Shown here piece by piece: positions 1 to 11,327 of a stretch of DNA of 64,000 bases (the stretch's first letter is position 1; every line of letters begins with the position of its first letter). A model generated the notes under the pieces. It saw nothing but the letters and a program-made list of their open reading frames with translations. It was not told where the DNA came from and did not search any database. The translations under genes were made by a program, and so were the position numbers. The stretch spans positions 124,001 to 188,000 of the forward strand of contig JASJFT010000043.1 in assembly GCA_030770425.1 (NCBI GenBank), written 5' to 3'. This DNA is from Darksidea phi (lineage: Eukaryota > Ascomycota > Dothideomycetes > Pleosporales > Lentitheciaceae).

Positions 1-868
1 GAGACTGCACTCGCGATGATTGCACTAGCAAAAAGAATTAGTGCAAGGGTTGTGTGTTGCTGACCAGAGATATAACTTACAAAATCCCAGTGAGAAACAC
101 CAAAATCAGGCCAATTTTCTTCTTCGAAGGAAGCTGCATTCTGAATAAAGGCCGGAGAGGAAGTAGGAGGATGAGGACGTCGGAAATGACGGCGACTGAG
201 CCGACGACAACGCCAGCGATAGATGACTTCTTCGCGCAGTGCGCTAGGTGCATCAAACCAATGGTGTGCTGGGGTGGGCATATAGGTACAGTCGCACCTA
301 GTATCATGACTAGGCCTGTGGTTGCGAGTATCCCGTAGCAGACGATCTTAAACCACTTCTCGACGCTGAACACTCGGATATAAAGGAGCAGTATAGGAAC
401 CTTCGAGGTCCACATAGACGCGCCCGTCACAACGCCAATGGCTATTCCCAGCTGCAGGGTTCAATTAGCGTATCTTTCTAATGGCAAGCACACAATTGCT
501 CGTACCTCTTGTATTTCGAATAAATTGGTTGTCGGAGTAACGAGCGCTTCACACAGTCAACCTCCTGGCCTGAGAACGTACCAAGATTGCGGCGTACCCT
601 TCACTGTGAGATAGTTGACCGTCAGGCTCGCAGCTAGAAATATAACAGCAACGAACGCAAAGTCTGGCGTTTCTTCAGTAATTCGTCCCGCTGATCGCAA
701 GTAAGAGGACTGGTCCGACTTACAGTCACTAGCGACAAGTCGTTTAGTGTAGCGCGCGTTTGCGCCGATACGAGCAACAACAAAAATGGAAGTAAACGTG
801 ACAATAGTAGCTCCGGTAATGAGAAATGCCCTAGGGGACATTTCTTCCGTAGGTGCTGCAAGCGACAT
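1..868 (-). CDS. SAT4/rhodopsin-domain (PTH11-like) membrane protein, 5' part
   Basis: Fungal integral membrane protein of the SAT4/rhodopsin-like 7TM family, entering from the window's left edge so that its C-terminus is missing. The chosen start is the ATG at 868 (MSLAAPTEEM). Exon 1 holds TM1 and the basic loop (VARIGANARYTKRLVASD). Exon 2 (663-599) gives FAFVAVIFLAASLTVNYL. An exon at about 451-95 carries the hallmark TM3 stretch TSKVPILLLYIRVFSVEKW and the CPP loop of the family; a last partial exon starts near 24. Donors and acceptors fit GTAAGT and CAG at most junctions. The small exon at 569-506 cannot be joined in frame to the TM3 exon with the best sites, so a non-consensus splice or a frameshift is possible. 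Family members act at the plasma membrane and are linked to surface sensing; the ligand here is unknown. Confidence 0.72.
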
Positions 869-1434
869 CTCGAGTTGTGATAATTTCTTGCGATAGAACA
901 ATCTGTTGCTGTTTTGTTGTGCGCATTAGAGTATTGTATATACTAGAAAGATCGGCAAACTATAAGATGTCATGCCAAGTTTGCTGCTCGGCCGATTGGA
1001 GTCTCGGCGTACTCTATGCTGAGGCGTAGTGCGTATCGGTTACGTACTCTTGGTACTTCTTTCCAGATTGGCTACCACATGCATGTCAGCATGCATGCGA
1101 CCTTAGCAAGTATATGAACCCTTACACTTCAACAAACCATAGTCACGGGTAGTAACACTGTGTTGGAACACTCAACCTCGCCTATCCATGTAGCAGACAC
1201 CGGTCAAGACTTATGCGCAGGGTGAGAAGTCATTGCTCTCTGTGCGACGGCAATATACCGCCACCTGCAAAAACAGTGTAAACTGTCCAGATGACGGGCT
1301 TCTGAAGCAGTAGAAAAGGAGCCGCCTCATACTCTCTCTTTTACCTATTTCCATCAATCTTTGTATCCAGGTTCCTGAAATCCTCCACGCAGCACTTTTC
1401 AATACTTCAATCTCAAGTCTTGTTTTTGATTAGT
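869..1434. other. Intergenic region between divergent SAT4 and P450 genes
   Basis: The two flanking genes point away from each other, so this roughly 570 bp should hold both promoters. I see no coding potential. It contains a short palindromic stretch, CATGCATGTCAGCATGCATG, at about 1079-1098, which could be a regulator site; that is inference only. Confidence 0.5.
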
Positions 1435-3555
1435 ATGGCTTTGCTAGATGTCCAAACGCTGTGGCTCAGCAAAAGTGCAATGATCAGCGTTGCTGTAGGG
1501 CTGTTCCTAGTAGCATTATCGTGGAAAGCATGTATTGCTGGAAGACTGGTCAGTGCCATATTGCTCCCTGATCGCTCATACCCCTGACAGCTTCTTCGTA
1601 GATCCGACTAAGACGATATCGAATCGGTCCGAGATTGCCAAAGATGGTCTTACAACGTGTCTCTGCTTGGACATATCTGTTCGACGGACCAAACATGATT
1701 CAGCAGGCTTTTGATGAGGTAAAATAATGTCGCAGAACTGAATCATGTGCTCAACGTGTCTAATTACCACAAACAGGCCAATGGACAGCCTTTCGAACTC
1801 TTCGCTCCCGACACGCGATACGTCTTCGTATCCTCATTTCAGCACATCAGAGAACTCGACAATGCTCCTGATACGGTCTTGTCACTGCAAGCTGCGTCGA
1901 AGCAAGTGAGACATCCGCTATAAAAGAAAACATCTTCTCGGTTGGATACTCACGCTTGTCAGATGCTGCAACCAAAACACACAATGCATGGGTTCAATTG
2001 GTTTGACCGACGAGGGACTGAAGGAGTCGGTTTCGTGCGTGCTCTTCGCACACTTTTGACCAACAATCTGCCGCAGATCCTTCCGGATTTGGGGATTATC
2101 GTTAAGAGTCGCTTTGATGATCTTCAGTCCTCGCATCAATTGGTTAATGGTACGCTACCATTGCCCTCTAAACTTGAGTACACTAAAAGTTTTGAAAGGA
2201 GCAAGACACATTCCCATTTACCGCAGCGTTGTAGAGCTGGTGGTGCTTGCTAATGCTGTCTCACTCTTTGGGAAAGAGCTAGGTTGGCATCCCCTTGTAC
2301 TTCAGTTCAATGTGTCGCTGACCTTAGTCAGCCAAGAATGAGAAGTTCATGGTCTCTGCTCTCCGATACATCGAGGAAACTATACTTTGCGCTGAATTAA
2401 TGCGTTTAGTACCTAGATGGATAGCTCCGTAAGTTCTGGCCCTTTCAGAATCGGAACGAAATTACTGATCGGGTATTAGTGTTGTTGGGGGCATCATTGC
2501 CCATCGACTCAAGTCTCATGAAGCAATCTTCAACGGTTTGATTCCTGTAGCCGAGCAAAGATGCCGAGAAAGGGATCTTGCAAACCTGGGTCAGCCGGTT
2601 CCTAAACACGTGAGTCATACTTAATCGCTAATCCCAATCGACCCTTGCTATTACTGATGTCTTCGCCCAGGACGATTGCATTCAGTGGATCATGGAGACT
2701 TCTCCACGGCAAAATCCTTGGTCAGCAGAACGTGTAGTGCATGAGCTTATGGCAATCTGGTTTGGCTCGGTACATGCTCTCTCTACAGTGAGTATTCAAT
2801 CGCGAAGTTTCAAGAAAAAAAAGTGTCGTGCCTGACGGTGTGCTCCTAGACTATCACGTTCGCAATTCACGACCTTTGTCTCTATCCGGAATATGCCGAG
2901 CCCTTGCGTAACGAGCTCCAACACGGATACGACGAGTTTGCGCGTACAGGTCAAGGACTTCCACTACTAGACAGTTTCATAAAAGAATCAGCACGTATGA
3001 CACCGGTCGAATCGAGTTAGTATCTAGGGTAGCCCACTAAGTCTCAACACTGACTGTACCAGTGAGCACCCGTCGCCATGCCCTCCAACCCTTTACACTA
3101 TCCAACGGTACTAAGCTTGCTGTTGGAGATTGGGCATGCACTCCCGTACGTGCTATCATGCAACATCCAGATTACTATCCGGAACCATTGCGATTCAATG
3201 GATTTCGATTTGTCGATGCAGATTTGCTGGATAACATGCCCAAGAAGTCCGAAGTTTTGCAGCCAAAGCATTCAAAACTGACAGATGTGGACAAGACCTG
3301 GCATGTTTGGGGCACGGGGAGAATGGCTTGGTATGTGCATTCACTCCTATTCAATCCTGCGAACAAGCTAGCAATATTCTGACATAGCTCAGCCCTGGGA
3401 GGTTCTACGCTACAGCAGTCATGAAAGTGATCCTAGGACAGATCATCATGAATTATGATTGCGGTCTGGTTGACCTTCGTGCGCGCCGTTGGATGACCTG
3501 GAGATCAAGCACTTTGCCCAAGCAGTCGACTTTGGTAAAACTTAGCCCCCGGTAA
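1435..3555 (+). CDS. Cytochrome P450 monooxygenase (11 exons)
   Basis: Haem-thiolate monooxygenase, probably ER-anchored through the N-terminal hydrophobic helix (SVAVGLFLVALSWKA). Exons by eye: 1435-1548, 1602-1718, 1777-1905, 1963-2149, 2190-2282, 2332-2428, 2480-2609, 2671-2787, 2850-3015, 3063-3330, 3393-3555. Phases are consistent throughout and give 526 residues, normal for a fungal P450. The K-helix ExxR is ESAR (KESARMTP). The meander region is PLRFNGFRF. The haem loop is WGTGRMACPGRFYA, with its ligand Cys codon split by the last intron; the acceptor CTCAG at 3392, not the earlier TAG, restores this motif. There are no internal stops. The substrate is unknown; the overall look resembles fungal secondary-metabolism P450s. 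The neighbouring FAD oxidase, SDR relic and Zn2Cys6 regulator are compatible with a small biosynthetic or detoxification group. Confidence 0.93.
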
Positions 3556-3771
3556 GTTCTTGCCGCTTTAGTCGCTTGATGTGCCGTCTATATCTCTGTT
3601 GTTGGACCTTCGCTACGGCGGCTGCATCGGTTGGGCTATAGCCTTTATCTCTTGTACTTTTCTTATAGCGGATGCGAGAATATGTCGAGGGCGAGTACTC
3701 TAGTGGTGATCATCAATACACATTGATTTCCTATATCAAATCTATCTACCCCGCTAACCTCAATGTCCGAT

Positions 3772-3946
3772 GTTCGAAACATCACCTCGTCGGTGTCTCA
3801 TGATTGACAGTACTGTGCACAGCTCTACAGCTCTATTATCGTATATAAGGTGTGGGTATAGCACCTCTACTGTTCACAAACTCCTACTGTGTTTTCGCGC
3901 GGACCTCACGAAGGAGACTCCCACTATGCAAATCCAAACCAAATCT
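3772..3946 (+). repeat. Dispersed repeat family A, copy 1
   Basis: This stretch is clearly related to 51151-51285 (same strand) and to 54304-54472 (opposite strand). Shared landmarks are GAAACATCACCTCGT, AGCTCTATTATCGTATATAAG and TATAGCACC, followed in copies 1 and 3 by CACAAACTC and GAGACTCCCACT. This is the least mutated copy: CpA dinucleotides kept here are TpA in copy 2. No coding capacity or terminal structure is recognised; it may be a fragment or the end of a larger transposon. Confidence 0.85.
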
Positions 3947-4869
3947 ACCCCGCCTAAACGATACGTTGTACAGATTAATTCGATGACTAAAAGAGTGAAA
4001 CCTGTTACATCATCATTGGCCAACCAGCGCTAAATCCAAGAGCCTTTAGCGTTCCCCTCCTGGAAGCTAAAATTGAATGATAAAATACCAAAAAAACGCT
4101 CTATCCCACATAACAGGGATTGATTCCGCTTCCGCTTAGATATCCGTCGCCCGTATACGATGCAGCCACTTCATAAATCTTGTACTCCCCGAGAGGATAT
4201 TGTGCATTTGCGAGATCATCCTATACTTGCAGGCGGGAGGGAGGCTCGTCCCGTATGTATGGATCTCCGTTTGCCTTGCTTCGTTTTGGTCCAGCTGCAG
4301 CTAATATATGCTCACGAGGTGGCAAAGGCGCTAAGTCGTGCACCTGTCCAAACGTCATGCTGTGCCTCATTTACTGTGCCTTATTGCCTTGCCACCCGCT
4401 ACCCTGCCTGTGTTCTTTGCCTCATTTTTGCACAGCGTCTTGTGACTCTCCATTGCCACCGCGGGTCGTGTGCCAATTCGCTGATTAATTTCCTAGGCCA
4501 TTCACCGGTCCTGCCGCTTCATTTAAATCGGAGACCGACGTGCCGTGAACATGCTGTACGTTAAAAATGGATGTAACCACACAGAGATTTCCCAAGCTAC
4601 GGCGAGGTTTTGATTGTTTTGAGAAGCCGGCCTCTGCAGTACACGCACTAGTGCCTTGCTTGTCTGTGCGCATCCAGTCTCCAATGTATCCGCACCACTG
4701 CATCCTTGACATCCAACATTTCCAATGTAGTACAGGACCTATTCCGCTCTAGCTGCATTCGGGCTAGCCTCTTAATGTCCAGTTACCGTCTTCGTCGTAT
4801 TAAATGAGGCACCGCACCTCACGCAACTTCACTACGATCTCTACTGTCTTCAATCTTTCTGTCTCCAGC
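3947..4869. other. Intergenic region, no gene recognised
   Basis: About 920 bp between repeat copy 1 and the FAD oxidase gene. Short open frames overlap on both strands but none shows a recognisable domain or splice structure. The proximal part is presumably the promoter of the downstream oxidase. Confidence 0.4.
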
Positions 4870-6404
4870 ATGGATTCTTCTCAAGTCATCGAAGCGCTAC
4901 AGCAAACTTTGCCGCGCTCCCAGCTCGTGCTACGCGGCACAGATGAGTTCCACAGCCTGAACTCATCCTACCTTTCAGCTCTTGAAAGCGACATCACTCC
5001 CGCTGCTACCTTCACCCCGAAGAATAAAGACGAGGTTGTAGCATTCGTACAGACAATTAAACCATTTGTTGAGTCTAGCGGAGCTACGTTCGCTATTCGC
5101 GGTGCCGGACAACAGCCAGCTCCAGGATGCGCCAACATTCAAGATGGCATCACTCTCGATCTACGCTATCTTAATGCAGTGGAACTCAAAGATGATGCGC
5201 TCTTTGTCGGAGCGGGCGCGCGCTGGGGCGCGGTCTACGAAAAGGCTACCGAGGCAGCACTTGGTGTATGTGGAGCGCGGAGTGCGCACGGCGGAATAGG
5301 AGGACTGGCATTGTCGGGTAAGCTGAACCCCCTTATCCCACAAACCTTAGCTAAATCGACTAGGCGGTCTATCCTTCTTCTCGTCCCGTGAAGGTTTCGT
5401 CTGCGACAACGTGCTCAACTACGAGGTCGTGCTCGCGTCCGGCGAAATTGTCAACGCCAATGCAAAAGAGAATGCAGATCTCTGGCTTGCGCTAAGGGGC
5501 GGTGGAAATAACTTCGGCATCGTGACTCAGTACACATTCCGTACATTCGCGCAATCCCGCTTCTGGGGCGGCTCCGTTTACTACTTCGCCCCTAGTTTCC
5601 CGTCCCAAATAGCCTCACTCGTCACTGAACTCCAGAAACCGGATGCCAGTGTTGAAACACACCTCATGGTCAGCATCGGCTTCGCGGCACAGTTCGGGCC
5701 GCAGCCCATGTGCATGAATCAGATGTACTATACGCGAGAGGTTGAGAAGCCCGAAGTGCTGAAGCCGTTCGTAGAGGTTAGCCCGCAGATTGAACAGATG
5801 AACACGATGAGGATGATGAACCTGGTGGAAGCAGCGTCAGAGCAGGCTGGGGACGCTAACAACGGGAAAAGGTACGGTGTCAACAAGCAGCTAGGGTTAA
5901 CGGAAAGCTGATATATATAGGTGCGCGTACATGAACACAACCATCAAAGCCGACATCGAAACCCTCCGAGCGGCAGCCGACATTTACACTGCGGCCGTGG
6001 GACCAATCGCCGGCACCGAAGGGCTCATCTGTTCGCTAACTCTGCAGCCGTACTCTCGATCCTGCCTGGAGAAGTCTGTCGCGAATGGCGGCTACTCACT
6101 CGGTCTCGATCCATCCACCGGCCCTCTCGTCTCTATACTGCTCCTTTCGTACTGGGCCAACAAGTCTGACGACGATACCATCTTCTCGACTATGCGTGGC
6201 GCGCTCGAGCAGATCGAGAGAGACTCCGTTGGGAGAGGCACGGCGGTACCGTTCAAGTTTATGAACTACGCTGCAACCTTTCAAGATCCGATCGGTTCAT
6301 ACGAAGAAGGAAATAAGAAGAAACTACAAGACGTCAGTAGGAAGTATGACCCGCAAGGTTTGTTTCAGAAAGGTGTTCCGGGTGGGTGGAAGTTGTTCGC
6401 TTGA
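4870..6404 (+). CDS. FAD-linked oxidoreductase (berberine-bridge/BBE-like)
   Basis: Flavin-dependent oxidase of the PCMH/FAD_binding_4 fold with a BBE-type C-terminus. Three exons, 4870-5317, 5364-5871 and 5921-6404, join in phase to 479 residues; an in-frame ATG at 4804 is an alternative start. The FAD-binding half runs through [36 protein letters not shown] and [15 protein letters not shown]; the C-terminal BBE end is [18 protein letters not shown]. Many relatives attach FAD covalently through a His in an RGGGH-type motif; here that position reads RGAGQQ, so this bond is absent. No signal peptide is visible, unlike many secreted BBE enzymes. The substrate is unknown. Its position between a P450 and an SDR relic fits an oxidative tailoring or detoxification role. 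Confidence 0.9.
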
Positions 6405-6596
6405 GGAAGTTGAGCACATCACCTGTTTGGGTTTATATATATGAGATAACGAGATGATAAAAATGACGGCCGAGATCAAGTCATCCGTCGAAAATGATAC
6501 ATAGCCGTTGAAATATGCTTTCAGTGCCTTCGCAAACGCAGACAGTTCCGCCCGTCCTTCTTTTCACCCTCCATGGAACTCTTCGTACGGTGTTGG

Positions 6597-7430
6597 TTAA
6601 CGTAGACTAGCTTCACCAAATGGCGCTCTACCACCCAAGGCACTATCTTTCCTACTTCTCACAGCTCCCGCAATCTCAACAAGATCCTCTCTCATCTCTA
6701 CCAACTTCTCCCTCTCAAATTTAACCGTCACCATCTCTCGGAAAGTATCCCCCGCAATCACCGGTTTCTCAGGCATATCCTCTACTTTCAGTAGCAAATC
6801 AATCGCATGCGTTGCTTTCTTCATGTCAAACATTGCTTCAATTCCTTCTAGATATTTTCGCATTTATATGGTCATACACATCCCCCTGTACATCCCCATA
6901 AACCATGCTCTTGATATGCGTATACGGATCCAGGACACCGGGTTGAACAGACAGTAGCTCGATACCCCACTTCAGTTTCACCTCACGACGAACGGGATCG
7001 GTGAAAATTACTTTCTTGCTGGCATTTATTGCACTGACGAGGGGGTGGCGAGGGAAGCGCCAATGCTGGGGAGTTAAATGACCTTGCCGCCGGCTGCTGA
7101 CTGCGTACGCACGTTTGATATGCCTTTTCGTGTAATGTTAACGACAGAAAAGAAGTTCGTGTCGAACTGCTCTCGCACCTGGTTATCAGGGATCGTTTCT
7201 AGTGGACTGAAAAGGCCGTGAGCTGCGTTGCTAATGACGACGTCTATGCGGCCGAGTCTAGCGATGGTGGCTGTCAAGGCTGCTTCGATGTCGGATGGTG
7301 AGCTAATGTCGAGTTTCTAGCGGGAGGTAATAGATGGCGGTGGTGAAGTTGAAAGAAAGTGTCGACGGGTCTCAGACCGTGGCTACAACGTTGTCGCCCG
7401 GCAGAAAGGGAGACTTTGGCCATTTCGTGG
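6597..7430 (-). pseudogene. Decayed short-chain dehydrogenase/reductase (SDR)
   Basis: The central segment (about 7277-7074) keeps SDR sequence: LGRIDVVISNAAHG is the NNAG-region strand and turn, followed by a helix and a degenerate GGKVI strand. Downstream are a recognisable mid-segment (KWGIELLSVQPGVLDPYTHI, another frame) and a C-terminal part near 6863-6597. The N-terminal TGxxxGxG cofactor loop is missing: upstream only GDNVVATV-like debris is seen, then stops. At least two frameshifts and several in-frame stops separate the blocks, and ordinary short introns do not repair them. It would have been an NAD(P)-dependent oxidoreductase. Confidence 0.7.
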
Positions 7431-7628
7431 CCGAGCCACGGCTTGTTCTTTCAATGAAGATGATGCGAGGCATATATTAGCTGCAGAAGACGAAGATATA
7501 AGTATGGTTCAAGGGGGAAGAGTTTGAACGAGCCGACCGATGTGTTTGGTCGCTCGAGGTTGAAGGGCCGTGGGGTTTGCCCGAAGAAAGAGGTAACATG
7601 AACATACGCCACACTTTGTTCCTTCCAC

Positions 7629-7823
7629 CGAATGAGTAGCAGCCATCGCGTCGTCAAACTCACGGAATAACTCAAAAGGTGGCACAAAAAGGCATTTCGT
7701 CCCGAATACCTTGAAATGCAAAGAGCTTGTTGAAACCAAACGGGGTTGCAGTCGTTGCCCAAGGCGTCAGTTACGGCATGTGCGAGGCAACGACCCCAGC
7801 CTCAAAGAGAGCATGACGCATGC
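7629..7823 (-). repeat. Dispersed repeat family B, copy 1
   Basis: Read on the minus strand, this copy matches 27571-27770 and 52838-52952 (both plus). Common blocks are GGCAACGACTGCAACCC, GGTTTCAACAA, TTTCAAGGTATTCGGGACG, CCTTTTTGTG and the shared end GCGATGGCTGCTACTCATTCG without its last base in places. No long open frame and no obvious terminal inverted repeats are seen. The constant 3' end after CATTCG and the roughly 200 bp length suggest a short non-autonomous element. Confidence 0.85.
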
Positions 7824-8088
7824 CACAATGTTGAGCAGTAGCGACGATGGTCTATTAGACTCGAGATCAGCTAGAAACCTAACCGGCTGCCTGCTCAACG
7901 TCCCATCTTGTTCCCTTCATAGTAGAAGTTGTCGAGTTGAGCCCGTGCCTGGCCGACACCCGTTCAATGTGCGTGTTCGGCAATGATTGCCCTTCCTAGA
8001 AAAGTGGGCCGTGGGGCTAAACCGGAAAGGGCGCGTATTCGCTTCAAGCTAACAAGTTGACCTTCTCGTATTCCCGGCTGACTGCATT

Positions 8089-9502
8089 CTACGACAAGTA
8101 CATTTGTTGGACTGCCGAGAGTGGCGATACGCTGACGGCGTCTACTTGTCTGCTACTCTGCAAGCGATCTAGAGACTGGAGGTCTAGCCCACACAAAGCG
8201 GCAGGAAACACTAACAGTTTCTTCACGCCTTCTCCACCCACCCTCCAAAGATAGGCGATGGCTCTACGACAAGCAAGTATGCCCGTCCGAGCGGCCCACC
8301 ACTGGCCGATGAGAAGCAGAAGAGAATGCCAATAGATGATTATGAGCGTGGCCCTTGGGTCGCTTTGTTCGAGGGCTTCCGAGAAGGCAGGAGAGAGGCC
8401 GCCAATATAATGCATGAGCTGCCCAATCTTGGTGTCATCAAGGCTTCCGTAGAGGTTCTTATTCAAGCCACATAGCGCGTCCAGATATATAACATCTCCA
8501 TGTTGGAAATCTCTTGACACATTGCAGAGGTCGCAAAGCTGTTCCATGATGTTTGACCACCACGTAGGGGTGATCATGGGCTCTTTATCTGCTTTCTCTT
8601 TCCATTGCCCGGCTTCCTGCATCATGGTAGACCATACACCCTGGCTCAATTGAGCTCGATATGCGGGGACACCCTGCATGATGCGAACGCCTCCAAGGGA
8701 GCGGAACGCATCCCAGTTGCCTTCTTGTTCCTCGGGATTACACAGGAGATCCGGGTTGTCGTAACCGACGACCAAATACGAGAGCATAGTGAGTAGTACA
8801 CACGTCCCGAATAGATGGTTCACAGTTTCAGTGCCGAGATGTCTCAAGTGAGCGGCGTACAGCTCCACAAGGCGGCCATAATGATGTACCGCTGCGACCC
8901 TTAGTTTTGGGTTCGGGTCAAGGTGGTCGATGTGAGCAGCCGAAAATGCCACTATGGCATGTAGTAGATGCGGCGCATCGACGCCAAGCCGCATTGCGTG
9001 TTTTTGGAAGGCGCTCTGTGTTGCTGGGGTACCCATCCATGGGTGCTGTTCGCTTAAGAAGTGGTCAATGAGCTGTAGCACGTCCACGCGTGTAGAACTC
9101 GAGGTGGCCATCGATGCATTGTGTTCGCCTACCAGCTCCAAGACTTCTGCGAGATCTCCGCGTGCATTTTGCCGTGACATAGAATATTGAGACTGGCCCT
9201 GCGATAGTACGGCTGACTGTGTTGCATCTCCATGGGCAGAGAGATAATCGCAGCGGATTCCCTTGCTCTCGCACTGTCCGCAGGCGGGCCGCGCTTCATC
9301 ACACTGCAGCGGTCAGATGAAGGATCGATAACACGGGACCTCCATAGCATACTTTCTTCCGCCTCGACTTGCACGTGCTGCATCCTGACCTAGACTTCGT
9401 GTGCGCCCGACGCGGTTTGACACCGGCTACTACCGGCGCCGATCTCGCACGTGCATCTGTATTAGGGCCATCTTCTATCCATTTCATCTCTGCTTCCATC
9501 AT
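8089..9502 (-). CDS. Zn2Cys6 fungal transcription factor
   Basis: Two exons (9502-9353 and 9303-8089) with a 49-bp intron inside the zinc cluster give 454 residues. The DNA-binding motif is complete after splicing: GCSTCKSRRKK from exon 1, then CDEARPACGQCESKGIRC from exon 2, which supplies all six zinc-binding cysteines. A basic stretch (KPRRAHTKSRSG) precedes it, as in the UPC2-like subgroup of fungal regulators. The rest is a helical middle-homology-type region beginning DVLQLIDHFLSEQHPWMGTP. It presumably acts as a nuclear regulator, possibly of the adjacent P450/FAD-oxidase genes; that target is inferred from position only. Confidence 0.92.
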
Positions 9503-9827
9503 GAATCAGGTTGCGGTAATAATATGGGCGGTGCGTCGTATAGGCAGATTGCATGGAGAAGAAACGGGCGGTAGAGGTGGCGGTGTGTAGGTGCCAAGGA
9601 CGCACAGGCCTACAGCGCTTTTGCCATCACAAGATGCCCACGATGCCCTACACGTCTATAATATCTGTTCGGTTAGGCTATAACTAGTAAACCTAGGTCT
9701 CACCATCCCTTCGAGATTGCTTAGAAACGTACAAACACTATCCTAAATACGATTTTGATGGTGGTTATAATACCAAAGCCAGCGCCCCTCAAGAGGCGCG
9801 TGCGTCTCCACTGGCCGGTCAACAGCC

Positions 9828-10733
9828 TCAATGCCTGTCAAAATCTCCGCTCACAAACACGACAAGCACAGCTGCATACGCCGCACTTGCCGCAAACACC
9901 TCCTGTCTCTTTGCGCTCGTCAAGCTTCCAACACTTGCCGCGAATAGCGTCGTAAAGGCCGCTATCATTCCGAGCTTTGATGAAGGCCGGTTCACGAAGT
10001 ACAGCCCTATTATCGCTCCGATCAATAGAATGGCAGCGACTACCGTCGAGATGAGAAGAACAGCACGTCTCACGTGGGTTTCGAGGAAGTGTTGGGTAGC
10101 GTCGCGAGGATCCGGATAAGTCGTCCCTCTGAACGGCCAGTGGTCGCGGAGAAACCCAGAAAGGGGATCCGTGTCTGCTGGTGGACGGAGGGCGACCAAA
10201 TCTTTTGAGTCTTCCAGCATGTACTTCGCTTTCCCACTGAGGAGAGGTGTAGGTGTTGAGAAGAACGCACGAAAGGTACTGAGCACGCGGCGGCTGGGAC
10301 GCTTGAGATTGCAGACTTGCGTTTGTAAGAGCAGCGCTTCGTCTGTAATTCGTCAATACAGCAGATCATGAAGTACAGGTAGTATTCACGTACGATATTC
10401 TCGAAGCCTGTCTTTCAGTTCTACATCGAGCTTTGCCCTTTGATATTCCGGTCGTTGCGGGTCCTGGGCGAGTTCCTCAAAAGTTTCCCATCGTCGCATC
10501 GACAGCCGGAGGTTGAAATCCTGACTGCGTCTTGCTTCGTCGTCCCAAACATCAATCCTGCGCTCCAGATCGATCAACTGATTCTGTAGATTCAGTAGAT
10601 TGCGCGCGCTCAACCTATCGAACTTGCGAAAGACGTAGGACTCGTTGTCCGGGTCGTGCGCAATCCATGCCGCGAGGCTGGGGTAGCCGTCTCGACTCGG
10701 CGAACCTTTCTCTGCGGCAGACGGAGTAGCCAT
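9828..10733 (-). CDS. DUF6594-family membrane protein
   Basis: Two exons (10733-10394, 10342-9828; intron 51 bp) join in phase to 284 residues. The N-terminal GYPSLAAWIAHDPDNESYVF and the helical LSARNLLNLQNQLIDLERRI are typical of DUF6594 proteins, an ascomycete family of unknown function. The C-terminus has three closely spaced hydrophobic segments: AVLLISTVVAAILLIGAIIG, a second around MIAAFTTLFAASVG, and a third ending AAVLVVFVSG. Together these suggest a coiled-coil-like cytoplasmic part anchored in a membrane. The splice restores LREYHEALLLQTQVCNLKR, a conserved-looking junction. No role can be inferred from neighbours. Confidence 0.85.
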
Positions 10734-11327
10734 GCCATTTGGGCGAGTGTTAAATATCTACCGCCTGGAAAACATATTTTTCGCGCAAATATTGGTGGAA
10801 GCGTATCTGGTGCGGTCGTCTGAAGCCGATTTCGAGGGGCAGACTCGAGGGCCGAAGGAAAATGGTGGCTGTGGCTGAGCGTTACACAACATGCGGTGTG
10901 TGCTGTCACCTTCAGCCTTTCGTCCAACACCCCACCCTCATATCTAACAACCGCCAACCTTCTAGGCCCAGCTTTTGTTCCTCCTTCCGCATATTCCCTT
11001 TACCAGCCAAAAAAGGACGGACTTTCTGGGACAACCTCGCCGTTGACACACGCACTCATTTCTCATCCCTCCATCCTACTGTGAGTGGGCGTATAGGTTC
11101 CATTGTCTGCTTTGTCGGCAGGAATTATTTAATCAGCAACGACAGTCCTCTAGTCTGACTCAGATTTCCATCTTGGTTCCCTCCAAAGCGCGCCTTCTTA
11201 GGACCAAGCTCAAACCTAGAGCCCTATCATATATCCTCGCCTTCCCTGGTTGGAGACCGGTGTTCCTCTCAACTATCGCAGGGGGGAGGGGCCTAATTCT
11301 ACCTACGAGAACTCATTCCAGCTCGAT
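10734..11327. other. Intergenic region, bidirectional promoter candidate
   Basis: About 600 bp between divergent DUF6594 and retropepsin-like genes. Pyrimidine-rich tracts near 10905-11090 resemble fungal promoters on the plus strand. An upstream exon of the retropepsin gene could lie here, because its open frame extends back to 11220 without an ATG before 11328. Confidence 0.4.

Noticed and set aside
4160..4564. Plus-strand frame of 134 codons
   Set aside because: Cys/His/Leu-rich with a competing overlapping frame; no signal peptide or recognised family.
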